From an uncultured Bacteroidales bacterium (GTDB lineage: Bacteria; Bacteroidota; Bacteroidia; Bacteroidales; F082): 64,000 nucleotides of DNA. Location of the stretch: NCBI GenBank assembly GCA_905236635.1, contig CAJOCJ010000003.1, positions 1 through 64,000 on the forward strand, read 5' to 3'. The stretch's first letter is position 1, and each line of letters opens with the position of its first letter. Below, one piece after another: positions 32,401 to 40,816 of the stretch. The notes under the pieces are model-generated. The model searched no databases. It saw only the letters and a list, made by a program, of their open reading frames with translations, and was not told where the DNA came from. The translations under genes and the position numbers were made by a program.

Positions 32401-32947
32401 GTTGAAGGGTAGGCGAATACAGATTCAAAGGGTCCGATTTCACGCCTTCAATGACGACGCTAGCCGTCGGAAACGCCAGCATTCGCCTGATGTTCTGCAT
32501 GCATGTCGCCACATAGTCGGGCTCTGCAAGCAATGAGTCCATACGCCTGTAGTCTTTGTCAGTTAAGAACAAAGGCTGGTTTTCTCTTATGAAATCGATG
32601 GCATCGAATACCAAGCCGTCGTCAACTTTACAACGTAAGTCGTTGACCAACAGCGCTGTATCTAAGTCATGCCAGTTTCTCTCGAAGTCATCGACAGTGT
32701 TCATCAGCTCATCCATGTCGTCGCCCGAGAAGATGATAGTAATCTGTCCTTGGTTGCTTAAATCGTCGTAAACCGAGGTATAACGCTCCTTCTCAGGATC
32801 TGATGGCAAAAAATCTGCTATGTTCTCCTTATAATTCAATTTCAATGCCGAGACAACGCATAAGGCGCTGATTATCAATAATAAAACTATTGATAAAACC
32901 TTCTTCCCAGCCAAGAAATCATATATTCTAAGGAAAAACTTAGTCAT
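29429..32947 (-). CDS. MMPL/RND-type exporter fused to a lysophospholipid acyltransferase domain, with a C-terminal Rossmann-like tail
   Basis: MMPL-type TM bundles (SVIVGIAVNYPLHYLDHIK; FGQGDDYTIFITEGLLYEY); LPLAT motifs NHQSHLD and FPEGTRS; C-terminal AITNSGYGELAWTLALVHRDTQIYAFEADEDKYLIAS. Confidence 0.88.
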   Translation of the reverse strand: MTKFFLRIYDFLAGKKVLSIVLLLIISALCVVSALKLNYKENIADFLPSDPEKERYTSVYDDLSNQGQITIIFSGDDMDELMNTVDDFERNWHDLDTALLVNDLRCKVDDGLVFDAIDFIRENQPLFLTDKDYRRMDSLLAEPDYVATCMQNIRRMLAFPTASVVIEGVKSDPLNLYSPTLQRLTALNAAEGYRVEDEYLFNEAADKAFAFFSSPFSGSDTKNNAVLVTLMDDVIKMTMQDHQNVKISAVGAPTIAVTNAQRVKNDSFLSISLAIVLIFSILMFTMARKRNLLWLGISILFGWVFALAVIALFKTSISIIVVGIGSVIVGIAVNYPLHYLDHIKQEPNKREALKDVVQPLVIGNITTVAAFACLIFVKAEAMHDLGLFGALMLVGTILFVMVFLPLFAVSPKKTHKLFVDSGKEPSERWRKIKLSAFWPIVIITLILSYFSGGTSFDADLHNINYMTAQQKEDLALLSESMQKDGETDLIYLVSENADFEKALEQNESIVDLLDNSDGLMTVSGPNGLLPSIEKQQQSLEKWTDFWNNHAGIVEDVRNEAVKVGFTVDAFNVFTQNIDKQYVTKSADEMEVLTELCKTYTLQHDTLTRIVNFVRVPTDEAEEMKGQIRNMIGSGSVYAFSISDVGNNLVSALSDDFDYILYVCSIVVFFFLCLSFGRLELSILAFLPLTVGWMWILGIMNLSSIKFNIVNIILATFIFGQGDDYTIFITEGLLYEYAYGKKMLKNYRNSVILSGILMFIGIGTLIFAKHPAMRSLAEVAIIGMATVVFMACYLPPIVFGWLTKKKGKLREVPLTLKRMLYTALMLIVFFIAAFVVVTPLTLIYIVLWPRTKNKRYRYHQMICGFMRIALKLLPGVKFHLENKYGETFDKPAVIIANHQSHLDLLCVMMLNPKVVLLTADWVWKNPIYGVIIRFAEFYPVSDGYDKNVERLQSLVNRGYSVVVFPEGTRSVTCEILRFHKGAFQLAQALNVDILPVFIHGARDVMPKNDFVLREGNLYVEVGHRMSATEVKSMDAKELRSHFHELYINHLEEIRKQREDVDYVMPLVKYKYIYKGSAVERVVRTNLKIIKTHSEEINSLNYNTIAITNSGYGELAWTLALVHRDTQIYAFEADEDKYLIASHCSYIPDNLHFVNDDSIATKYDYLIDNQSFIK

Positions 32948-33692
32948 GACGCCTCCTCGCTCTTCTTATCAGCCTTGAAGGCAGTCCGTAAAACAACGCC
33001 AATATGCACAAAACAGTGTTTAACACGCTGATTCTCAAGAAGTCCCAGAATGGGCGGAAATGTGTCACGCGTTCCTCGGCTTTCGGATAGAACACGTTTA
33101 TTTTGATAGGTATCAGGTCAACACCGCGCCACGCCGCTCCCACCAAAAGCTCAAGCTCAGCCTCGTAACGCGAGGTCAGAAGCTTCAGGTTCGGCAGGCT
33201 ATTCAAGGGATACAGACGATAGCCAGTCTGTGTGTCGGGCAACTTGACGCCCGTCTGGATCTTGAACCAGAAATTGGAAAACTTGTTCGCGAAGGTGTTC
33301 TTTCCAGGCATATTCTCTTCGTTGAGGTTACGGCTTCCAACTATCAAAGCCCCGGGATGCTGATTAAATGCCTTGATAAACAATTGGATATCTCTTGGAA
33401 AATGCTGTCCGTCGGAGTCTATGGTTATGACGTATTCGAAACCGAGCTCCTTGGCTTTTTCAAAGCCTTGTCTCAAAGCATAGCCCTTGCCGCGGTTTCT
33501 GCCGTAGCTCACCACTTTTATCCTCTCTCCAAACGAGGCCAAAATCTCACTGGAATTGTCGGTGCATCCGTCGTTTACCACAATGACATTGGGGCAGAAC
33601 TGCAACGTGCGTTCCACTACATCACGTAGTGTGCCGGCGTTGTTGTAAGTCGGCATGACCACGCATAGTCCCGATGTCTTAGAGTCGTTCAT
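32940..33692 (-). CDS. Glycosyltransferase family 2 (DPM-like)
   Basis: VVMPTYNNAGTLRDVVERTL, VVNDGCTDNS, GRNRGKGYALRQGFEKA, TIDSDGQHFP. Confidence 0.9.
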   Translation of the reverse strand: MNDSKTSGLCVVMPTYNNAGTLRDVVERTLQFCPNVIVVNDGCTDNSSEILASFGERIKVVSYGRNRGKGYALRQGFEKAKELGFEYVITIDSDGQHFPRDIQLFIKAFNQHPGALIVGSRNLNEENMPGKNTFANKFSNFWFKIQTGVKLPDTQTGYRLYPLNSLPNLKLLTSRYEAELELLVGAAWRGVDLIPIKINVFYPKAEERVTHFRPFWDFLRISVLNTVLCILALFYGLPSRLIRRARRRHD

Positions 33693-34032
33693 AACTGAAA
33701 ATCAACGATATTTTTGCATAAATGATGGCATCGTCGCTCACCACGACCTGCGCCTTGCATTCGTTTTCGTCTTCAACAATATTCGTGAAATCGTATCTTA
33801 TCTTTTTGCCTTCTTGAGGAATTATGACAGAAAGGAATTTCACATTTTTCACGGTTTTAAGATAAAGCTTGCGACCGAGTTTCTTTTCGAGTAGTTCTCC
33901 TGCTGTCTGGATGACGCAAACACCAGGCGTTATTGGATTTCCCGGGAAGTGTGCCTTGTAAATCGGATGTTCGGGATTTGTACGCAAACCGTCGGTGTCC
34001 TCAAGAATGAAAAAGTCGTCAATCAATCGCAT
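33679..34032 (-). CDS. Hotdog-fold 3-hydroxyacyl-ACP dehydratase-like protein
   Basis: HPIYKAHFPGNPITPGVCVIQTAGELLEKKLGR, FabZ/FabA-like. Confidence 0.82.
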   Translation of the reverse strand: MRLIDDFFILEDTDGLRTNPEHPIYKAHFPGNPITPGVCVIQTAGELLEKKLGRKLYLKTVKNVKFLSVIIPQEGKKIRYDFTNIVEDENECKAQVVVSDDAIIYAKISLIFSYERL

Positions 34033-34616
34033 AACTCATTGATTTTCATATCGTAAAACTGTATCAGCGTCACGTCACCTCCTGCCTCTGTCATCTCCAC
34101 TTTTTTTATGATGTTGTCATCTTTGCTGAAATAGAAAGTCAGCATGGAAAACATACGCTTCATGTCGCGTTTCTTTGGAGTCATTTCGGCTTTCCAAAAT
34201 CCGTCAATATCTTTAATATCAACGTCAAACGTGGTTTTGTCGAAAAGTTTCTTGCCTGTGGCGCTGCTCATGATGATGTTTACAATACCTTGATACATCC
34301 TTCCAGACTTCGCATCGAGAACCTCTTCAACGCCGTCGGTTATTTTCGTCATTTCTTTTCCATTGACAACCAGGGCAAAAGAGTATGGAGATGTGTACTC
34401 CCAGCGCATCTTATCGGGTGCGTCATAACTCATAAGTCCTTCAGATACTGCTGGTTCTGACAGCATCGCAATGGTTTTTTGCTGTGTGAAATGGCATTGC
34501 ATACACTGCATCGAAGCGGCAGCTTGCGTCAGCATATCAACGACCTCGTCTTGTGTCTGCGCAAAGCCGATTAGACTTGTAAGTGTTAGTATGACAATGA
34601 GATACAGCTTTTTCAT
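34023..34616 (-). CDS. LolA-like outer membrane lipoprotein carrier protein
   Basis: Signal peptide; FTQQKTIAMLSEPAVSEGLMSYDAPDKMRWEYTSPYSFALVVNGKEM is LolA-like. Confidence 0.85.
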   Translation of the reverse strand: MKKLYLIVILTLTSLIGFAQTQDEVVDMLTQAAASMQCMQCHFTQQKTIAMLSEPAVSEGLMSYDAPDKMRWEYTSPYSFALVVNGKEMTKITDGVEEVLDAKSGRMYQGIVNIIMSSATGKKLFDKTTFDVDIKDIDGFWKAEMTPKKRDMKRMFSMLTFYFSKDDNIIKKVEMTEAGGDVTLIQFYDMKINELCD

Positions 34617-34617
34617 T

Positions 34618-34989
34618 TTATTTCATGCTAATTAAGAAACAACCTGCAACGATGAGAAAAACGCCAATCCATCTGGTAAACGGGATGGCTTCGCTGAACA
34701 TAAAATAAGCCAATATCATGCCAAAGATAAAACTTAGACTTGATAGGGGATAGGCCTGGCTGAATGGTAGTTTTTTCAATGCATACGTCCAAAGCAACAG
34801 CGACGATAGGAAAAATGCTATCATACCAAGAATGATCAGGCCATTTTGTATAGTCAAATCCTTGATATAAGCCCAGGACCACTCAAATTCATTTCGGTGA
34901 ACTCTGTTCAGAAACAATTTGAACATCGCCTGTCCGGCCGCCAAAGTGCTAGTTTGCAACATTATCAATATGAAATATCTCCACCACAT
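34618..34989 (-). CDS. Small DMT/EamA-like four-TM membrane protein
   Basis: Four hydrophobic segments; AYPLSSLSFIFGMILAYFMFSEAIPFTRWIGVFLIVAGCFLI. Confidence 0.75.
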   Translation of the reverse strand: MWWRYFILIMLQTSTLAAGQAMFKLFLNRVHRNEFEWSWAYIKDLTIQNGLIILGMIAFFLSSLLLWTYALKKLPFSQAYPLSSLSFIFGMILAYFMFSEAIPFTRWIGVFLIVAGCFLISMK

Positions 34990-34990
34990 G

Positions 34991-37243
34991 TTATTTTTCT
35001 AATAGTGTTAATGAATAGTCTTTTAAGTCTGAATTATTGAGAACCAATATTCTTGTTATTTTGTCATTGCTGATGTCCGATGGGTTGACAAACAAATGTG
35101 TCGGTATCATACCTGCCTTCAAACACTGTGCCGCCACATAAATTCCCATACCCGATGATGTAAAGCTTTCGCCGAATAAGTGCTTGTATTTCAATAGCTT
35201 GGCATCTCCGAATAATTCTCTACATTCTTCGATATATGCCATATCACTTTCATGGTTTCCGCTGATTCCCGTCAACACATAGTCGATTTCCGATATTTTT
35301 TTATTTATTTTTGTAAAAAATGTGCTGACGTTCTGCTTCAAGCTTGCGTTGCTTTGCTGATGCAACATCGTGAATCCCAATAGCTTACAAAGCTTTCTTT
35401 CCGGCCTGCTTCCTAATACCACCGATACTGCTGCTTCTCCGCACATCTCGTCGTCCCGACCCATCACTCCACCTTTTTTAAGGATGTTGTAAAACGTCGG
35501 AGTCAGCTCATCGTGACCGCCAACAAGGGCTGAGTCTATCTTGCCGAGTCGCATCTGCAGCACCGCATCCTGCAAGGCGCTGTCGAAAGATATGCCTTTG
35601 TGCGCGTAGGTCACATTATAGCCGTGGTTCTTCGTCTGGATGGCCACCAACGAGCTGATGGTGTTGTGTGTCGACTGCATGAAATACGTTGGGCTCAACA
35701 TCTGTTCGCCTTCTTTAGATAGCGCGTCGAGGAAGATCTCAGTGTTCTCAATACATCCGTATCCTGTTCCGGTGATTATCGCATCTACCGACGACAGCCC
35801 TGATGCGCTTATTGCTTCTTTCGACGTGGCGATGGCACGTTTCAGTATCTTTCCCATACGCCTTGCCTCGATAGGTGAGACGTAATCCTTGAAACTCGGG
35901 TCGATGGAACGGTTGAAAGGCTCTTGATATTCAATTGGTTGCGTCATCCAGTCCTCGCTGAGAGGCTGTTGCACGGATATCTGCTTGGCGGAAAGGACGT
36001 AAATAGGCCTTTGTTCAGGTGATTGTTGGTCAAGCCAGCAATGACGGTCAGAACCTGCGCGTGAAATAAGCATCGACGAGTCGTTGCCTCCAAAGCCGAA
36101 GGCGTTGCACAAGACGTGCTTCAACTCCTTCTTGACTATCTGATGCACTGGCACTATGCCGTCGTCCATGGGCTGTGACCAATTCAGATTTGCCGGCAGG
36201 AACCCGTGTTGCAATGCGAGGATGCAGAACACTGCCTCGATAGAACCTGACGCGCTGGTGGTGTGTCCGGTGAATGGCTTCGTCGACGACATCGGAGGCA
36301 CTTCCTCTCCGAAAAGCCTCTTCACCGCTTGGCTCTCGCTCAAATCGTTGTTGGGCGTGCCTGTCCCATGTGCGTTGATATAGTCTATCGCTTCTTTCTG
36401 AATGCCAGCAAGCTCTAACGCCTCTTTCATCGCCCGGAAGGCTCCCTCGCCGTCGGGTGACGACGCCGTCTGATGGAAGGCATCGCAGGCGTTGCCGTAA
36501 CCTGAGAGTATCGCCTGGGCCTTCACCCCGCGCCGTTTTGCGCTTTCTTCGGTCTCAAGGACGAGATAAGCAGCGCCTTCGCCGAGGTTCAAGCCGGCAC
36601 GTGTGGCATCAAATGGCCTGCAGGGCTTGGTGTCGAGGATCATCAACGAGTTGAAGCCGTTGAGGTGGAACTTGGTGATGCATTCACTGCCTCCGACTAC
36701 CACGATGTCGGCCTCGCCACAACGTAACATGTTGGCGCCCAAGATGATAGCGTTGGCTGCCGATGAGCATGCCGTCGATAACGTGGTGATGAAAGCGAAC
36801 TTCCCAAAGTGCTCGGCGGTCATCTCGGAGCAGTTGCCACAGTCGTGAACGGCGATGTATTCCTTGTGCTTGTCGTTGTTGACATAGTCGAGATAAAACT
36901 GCTCGCTCATGTCCATGCCGCCGACCGTCGTACCCGAGATGAAACCGATGTTTGGTATCATCTCCGATGTGATTTCCGCTTCTTTCAGAGCCTCGTCAAG
37001 GGCTATCATCCCCATCAGGGCAGTGCGTGTGGTGATGGCGTCGTCGCTGATATTCAGCAACTTACGCATCTCCTCGTCGTTCATCTTGACCTCGCCAACA
37101 GGAAACTCCTTGTGTTCGGTCTTGAGATAAGCAAGCTCGCCAACGCCAGAGCGGTTGTGCAGCAAGGCATCCAATGTCTCCGCCTTGTTGTTGCCAATCG
37201 CCGAGATGACGCCACAACCCGTTATCAGAATGGGACCCGTCAT
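34991..37243 (-). CDS. Fused beta-ketoacyl synthase and chain-length-factor-like protein
   Basis: N-terminal KS with STACSSAANAI (Cys), INAHGTGTPNND (His), GHTTSASGSIEA (His). The second KS-like half has no Cys or His at equivalent sites (VTYAHKGISFDSAL; LTGISGNHESDM). Confidence 0.88.
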   Translation of the reverse strand: MTGPILITGCGVISAIGNNKAETLDALLHNRSGVGELAYLKTEHKEFPVGEVKMNDEEMRKLLNISDDAITTRTALMGMIALDEALKEAEITSEMIPNIGFISGTTVGGMDMSEQFYLDYVNNDKHKEYIAVHDCGNCSEMTAEHFGKFAFITTLSTACSSAANAIILGANMLRCGEADIVVVGGSECITKFHLNGFNSLMILDTKPCRPFDATRAGLNLGEGAAYLVLETEESAKRRGVKAQAILSGYGNACDAFHQTASSPDGEGAFRAMKEALELAGIQKEAIDYINAHGTGTPNNDLSESQAVKRLFGEEVPPMSSTKPFTGHTTSASGSIEAVFCILALQHGFLPANLNWSQPMDDGIVPVHQIVKKELKHVLCNAFGFGGNDSSMLISRAGSDRHCWLDQQSPEQRPIYVLSAKQISVQQPLSEDWMTQPIEYQEPFNRSIDPSFKDYVSPIEARRMGKILKRAIATSKEAISASGLSSVDAIITGTGYGCIENTEIFLDALSKEGEQMLSPTYFMQSTHNTISSLVAIQTKNHGYNVTYAHKGISFDSALQDAVLQMRLGKIDSALVGGHDELTPTFYNILKKGGVMGRDDEMCGEAAVSVVLGSRPERKLCKLLGFTMLHQQSNASLKQNVSTFFTKINKKISEIDYVLTGISGNHESDMAYIEECRELFGDAKLLKYKHLFGESFTSSGMGIYVAAQCLKAGMIPTHLFVNPSDISNDKITRILVLNNSDLKDYSLTLLEK

Positions 37244-37501
37244 TTATTTCTTTCTGTTCTTTGCAATGAAATCAGCCATTACCGCTACTGACCTGAAGAT
37301 CTCCTTGCCCTGTGTAGGGTCCTGTAGCTTGATGCCGTAGTTCTTCTCCATCATCACGATAAGCTCAAGAGCGTCGATGCTGTCAAGGCCGAGGCCTTCG
37401 CCAAACAATGATGCGTTCTCGTCAATGTCTTCCGGTTTCATGTCTTCGAGGTTCAATGCCTCGATAATCTGCTGTTTCAGCGTGTAAATCAATTCGTCCA
37501 T
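37244..37501 (-). CDS. Acyl carrier protein
   Basis: 85 aa; LGLDSIDALELIVMMEKNYGI, Ser in the DSI motif. Confidence 0.93.
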   Translation of the reverse strand: MDELIYTLKQQIIEALNLEDMKPEDIDENASLFGEGLGLDSIDALELIVMMEKNYGIKLQDPTQGKEIFRSVAVMADFIAKNRKK

Positions 37502-37521
37502 AACTATTATTTAAAATTTAA

Positions 37522-38073
37522 CTATTTTTCCATTAAAAAAATGTTTGCTTCAAAATGTTCCTCGTCACTACAGTCAACCCATCCGCCAATGATGCTTTTC
37601 GTGATGGGGTCTTGGAATGCGTTTTCGAGGTTTCTCATTATAATTTTTTCATCAAAACTGTCAATCACCATGAATGATGTCTCTCCGAAATACTTGTTCC
37701 TTATGGCGATTTCACCTGTCACTATGTTTGGCAGGGTATATACAAATATCGCCGGGCTAGGGAAGAAGTTCTCTGGGTCTTGAATGGTCGCCTGATATGC
37801 CGTGTCGTCTTGCAACGAGGCATTTCTGTTGAAGAAAATGACAGCTCTGTCTTCGCGAGGATCAAAACTCCTGTCACCTTCAGCATTTAAAAGCAGTTCC
37901 GAAGCGATGAATCCAACTTTGCTCAAGGTGTCCATCTTGAAAAACTTCGGATAGTCGCCCACATGCTCGCGATAAAGGTCGGTGAGCATTGCCGAACCGC
38001 AGCTCTTGATTGTCAATGCTTTACCATCGACTTTTACCTCGTTAGGCGATATGTAGACCTGATGTCTTATCAT
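37522..38073 (-). CDS. Stand-alone KS N-terminal-half-like protein lacking the active-site Cys
   Basis: Start trimmed to MIRHQVYISPNEV, overlapping the upstream KS stop. FFPSPAIFVYTLPNIVTGEIAIRNKYFGETSFMVID resembles KS NPxxFPxxLPNxxxGxIAIxxxxxG. Confidence 0.65.
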   Translation of the reverse strand: MIRHQVYISPNEVKVDGKALTIKSCGSAMLTDLYREHVGDYPKFFKMDTLSKVGFIASELLLNAEGDRSFDPREDRAVIFFNRNASLQDDTAYQATIQDPENFFPSPAIFVYTLPNIVTGEIAIRNKYFGETSFMVIDSFDEKIIMRNLENAFQDPITKSIIGGWVDCSDEEHFEANIFLMEK

Positions 38074-39188
38074 CTGAGACCTCCTTTCGCCATGAGCAGT
38101 GCCGCGTTGCAACCGCCGAATCCCGATAATAGTTTGATGAAAGCATGTTTCTCTGTGCTTCTGTTTTTATTCGTGACATCCAAAGGATGTGTCACTCCCA
38201 ATGTCTCAAAACCTCTGGTAGCCAATATGTTATTGTCATCTACGGCCTGCATCGACATGATGGTCTCAAGTACGCCCGCCGCACCCATGGTGTGACCGTA
38301 ATAACCTTTCAGCGAATTTACTGGAACGCCCGACAGTCCTGCTCTTTCGATGGCTATCGACTCCATCTCGTCGTTGTATGGCGTCGCCGTCCCGTGTGCG
38401 TTGACGAACGCCAACTTCGAAGGCTCTAAGTCGCCTAAAACAGCCATCAAGGCCCTGTAGCTGCCCTCGCCTGTGCGCGACGGCCCGCTGATGTGGTTGG
38501 CGTCGTTTCTGATAGCGCCACGGTATGCAACCCATTCATTATCACCCACTTTATCTTTCTTGGTGTAGATAATGGTCGCAGCAGCATCGCCGAGATTCAA
38601 ACCGCATCTGTTGGCATCGAAAGGCTTGCATTCGTCAGGTGACAATGCCTTAAACGACTGGAAGCCCGACACTATGAACGCTGACTGCACATCGCATCCT
38701 ACGGTCACGACATAGTCAAAATTGCCGGCTTCAAGTTCGCGCATCGCCATGATCTGAGCGCAAACGCCTGATATACAGGCATTTGATACCACCAACGGAG
38801 TGTTGGGATTATGAAAATACTCCGTCATCTGCATCGCCGCCATGCCCAGTCGCACACGTTCTTTAGGAAATCCCGTCTCGCGTTTGTCAAGTAGGAACAC
38901 GTTGCCTTTGGTTGTCGAAAGGATGAACAAAACCCTGTCGGAAGCCGCGTCGATATTGGCGTCGCTGATGGCTTTCTGTGCCGATTCAATAATCATCTTC
39001 TCGAAGATGGTGTATCTTCCGTTTTTGTCGTCGTCTCTATTCATCAGCGACGCCACGAAAGGCTCAGGTAGGCCCCACAATCCGTCGTATCTGCGTAATG
39101 CCGACTTGCCCGACTTCACCGCCGCGTAGTTTTCCGCCGAGGTGCTGCCGAGAGGCGAGATGATGTTATGTGACACGCAGACTATCAT
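38070..39188 (-). CDS. Beta-ketoacyl-ACP synthase
   Basis: VVSNACISGVCAQIMA, VNAHGTATPYND, KGYYGHTMGAAGVLE. Confidence 0.92.
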   Translation of the reverse strand: MIVCVSHNIISPLGSTSAENYAAVKSGKSALRRYDGLWGLPEPFVASLMNRDDDKNGRYTIFEKMIIESAQKAISDANIDAASDRVLFILSTTKGNVFLLDKRETGFPKERVRLGMAAMQMTEYFHNPNTPLVVSNACISGVCAQIMAMRELEAGNFDYVVTVGCDVQSAFIVSGFQSFKALSPDECKPFDANRCGLNLGDAAATIIYTKKDKVGDNEWVAYRGAIRNDANHISGPSRTGEGSYRALMAVLGDLEPSKLAFVNAHGTATPYNDEMESIAIERAGLSGVPVNSLKGYYGHTMGAAGVLETIMSMQAVDDNNILATRGFETLGVTHPLDVTNKNRSTEKHAFIKLLSGFGGCNAALLMAKGGLR

Positions 39189-39190
39189 TC

Positions 39191-39637
39191 CTAATCCTTT
39201 GATTCTATGTCGGTTAACGCTATCTTCATATTGGCACGGACTATCTCCTCGCCGTTGATTCTTGTCACTGCTTCGACCAGCGTCATCTGCATTACCTCGC
39301 TGATCAGCTCTATCGTGGTCTCGAGTTTTTCGCCCACCTTTGGCGTTCGGGAAATCTCAAGGTTGCTGATAGCACCGATGACGCCGATCTTTACCGTGCT
39401 GCCGGCATTCAAGTTGAGGTAGCCGATTCTCGCTGCGCATGTCTGTGCTATGTTTTCAATCAGTCCTGATGACGTAAGACGCTCGTCTTCAACGAAAATG
39501 TTATCCTCGCGAATGGTCAACTCGGTCACGGCAAACACATCGTCACACGACACCAGCCTGTCGATCATCACGAAAGGCGGGCGTTGCGGCAACAGCTCGT
39601 TTAGCGTTATGTCCTCGATTTTTCTCATTGTTTCCAA
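39191..39637 (-). CDS. Hotdog-fold dehydratase-like protein (ApeP-like)
   Basis: LNELLPQRPPFVMIDRLVSCDD ... SGLIENIAQTCAARIGYL. Confidence 0.8.
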   Translation of the reverse strand: METMRKIEDITLNELLPQRPPFVMIDRLVSCDDVFAVTELTIREDNIFVEDERLTSSGLIENIAQTCAARIGYLNLNAGSTVKIGVIGAISNLEISRTPKVGEKLETTIELISEVMQMTLVEAVTRINGEEIVRANMKIALTDIESKD

Positions 39638-40518
39638 AAATCAAAATAGTTAAACCATTGCGTAGGATATGTTCTCACTATATCTTCGATTCTGTGTGCA
39701 TAATCCTGTGCCAGCTGTCCAATTTGCTCGCGTAGCTTCAGCTGCTTGTCGCATCGTATCTCGTGTACGTAGGCGTGATATGTCCTCATGCCTTCTTTCA
39801 TCACGAAAACTGCAAGCACTGGTGCGTTTTTTTGTGCAGCCAGAGCAAAGGCACCCATGGGGAAATGTGCTTTTTCGCCAAAGAAATCACATTCGACGTA
39901 TTTCTGCGAGCCGTAGACTCTGTCGGCAGGCATACTCACTATCTCGCCGTTATCGATTGCTGCGTTGAGTTCAAAAAGATGGGAGAGGTCTTCCTTTACC
40001 AAAATAAGTTTGGTGTTATTCTGTGACAGCAACCTTTGGCGGTTTTCCATCACCGTCTTGGTCTCTCCAGCATATACTAACGCATTGAATCTCTTTGACT
40101 TGGGCTTTAAAAAATACCCAGCAATCTCATAATTTCCGACATGACTGCTCAACAGAACCAACCCCTCGGATTTATGTTCCATCTCGTCCATTATTTCCTG
40201 ACCTTCAGCGATAAAATGGTATTTCTTGCCAGCATAAACGCCAAAGCGGTCTAATATGACCTGTCCGAAACGGAAATGGTTAATATAAACATTACCGAAT
40301 GATTTCCATACGCCATATCCAAACTTGCGACGAAACAGTCTGTACATGGCTTTGTAGCCTTTTCTGCCGAATAGCATGTAAAAAGGTACTATAAGCGCCA
40401 TGCATCCATATATCAGCCATAGCGGAAAGATATGGAATAAGAATATCAATGAGCGCTGCATCCAAGGAAGACCATCAGTCTTTCCCGACCACTCGTTATG
40501 TTTAACAACGTTGGCCAT
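39625..40518 (-). CDS. LpxL/HtrB-like lipid A biosynthesis acyltransferase family protein
   Basis: LLSSHVGNYEIAGYFL (HxxNxE-like), SMPADRVYGSQKYVECDFFGEKAHFPMGAFALA. Confidence 0.87.
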   Translation of the reverse strand: MANVVKHNEWSGKTDGLPWMQRSLIFLFHIFPLWLIYGCMALIVPFYMLFGRKGYKAMYRLFRRKFGYGVWKSFGNVYINHFRFGQVILDRFGVYAGKKYHFIAEGQEIMDEMEHKSEGLVLLSSHVGNYEIAGYFLKPKSKRFNALVYAGETKTVMENRQRLLSQNNTKLILVKEDLSHLFELNAAIDNGEIVSMPADRVYGSQKYVECDFFGEKAHFPMGAFALAAQKNAPVLAVFVMKEGMRTYHAYVHEIRCDKQLKLREQIGQLAQDYAHRIEDIVRTYPTQWFNYFDFWKQ

Positions 40519-40520
40519 CC

Positions 40521-40763
40521 TTAGGCTGTCTTCTTCTCAATATAGTCGCAGAAGTCCTTAAATGTCTTGACGCCAGCCATCTCTTCGGTCTTGATTTTGA
40601 AACCGAATTTGCGCTCGACGATGACCACGATATCAACGAAATCGAGGCTGTCGACGCCGATATCTTCCTTCAGACGTGCATCCGGGGTGATTTTTTCCTC
40701 ATCAAGCTCAAGATCTTCAACCATGAACTCCTTTACTTTTTCTTCAATTTCTTTTCTTTCCAT
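40521..40763 (-). CDS. Acyl carrier protein
   Basis: 80 aa; IGVDSLDFVDIVVIVERKFGFKI. Confidence 0.94.
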   Translation of the reverse strand: MERKEIEEKVKEFMVEDLELDEEKITPDARLKEDIGVDSLDFVDIVVIVERKFGFKIKTEEMAGVKTFKDFCDYIEKKTA

Positions 40764-40816
40764 AATATCTAAAAACTTTAAACTTAAAAACTACTCTAAA
40801 CTCTCAACTTTAAACT

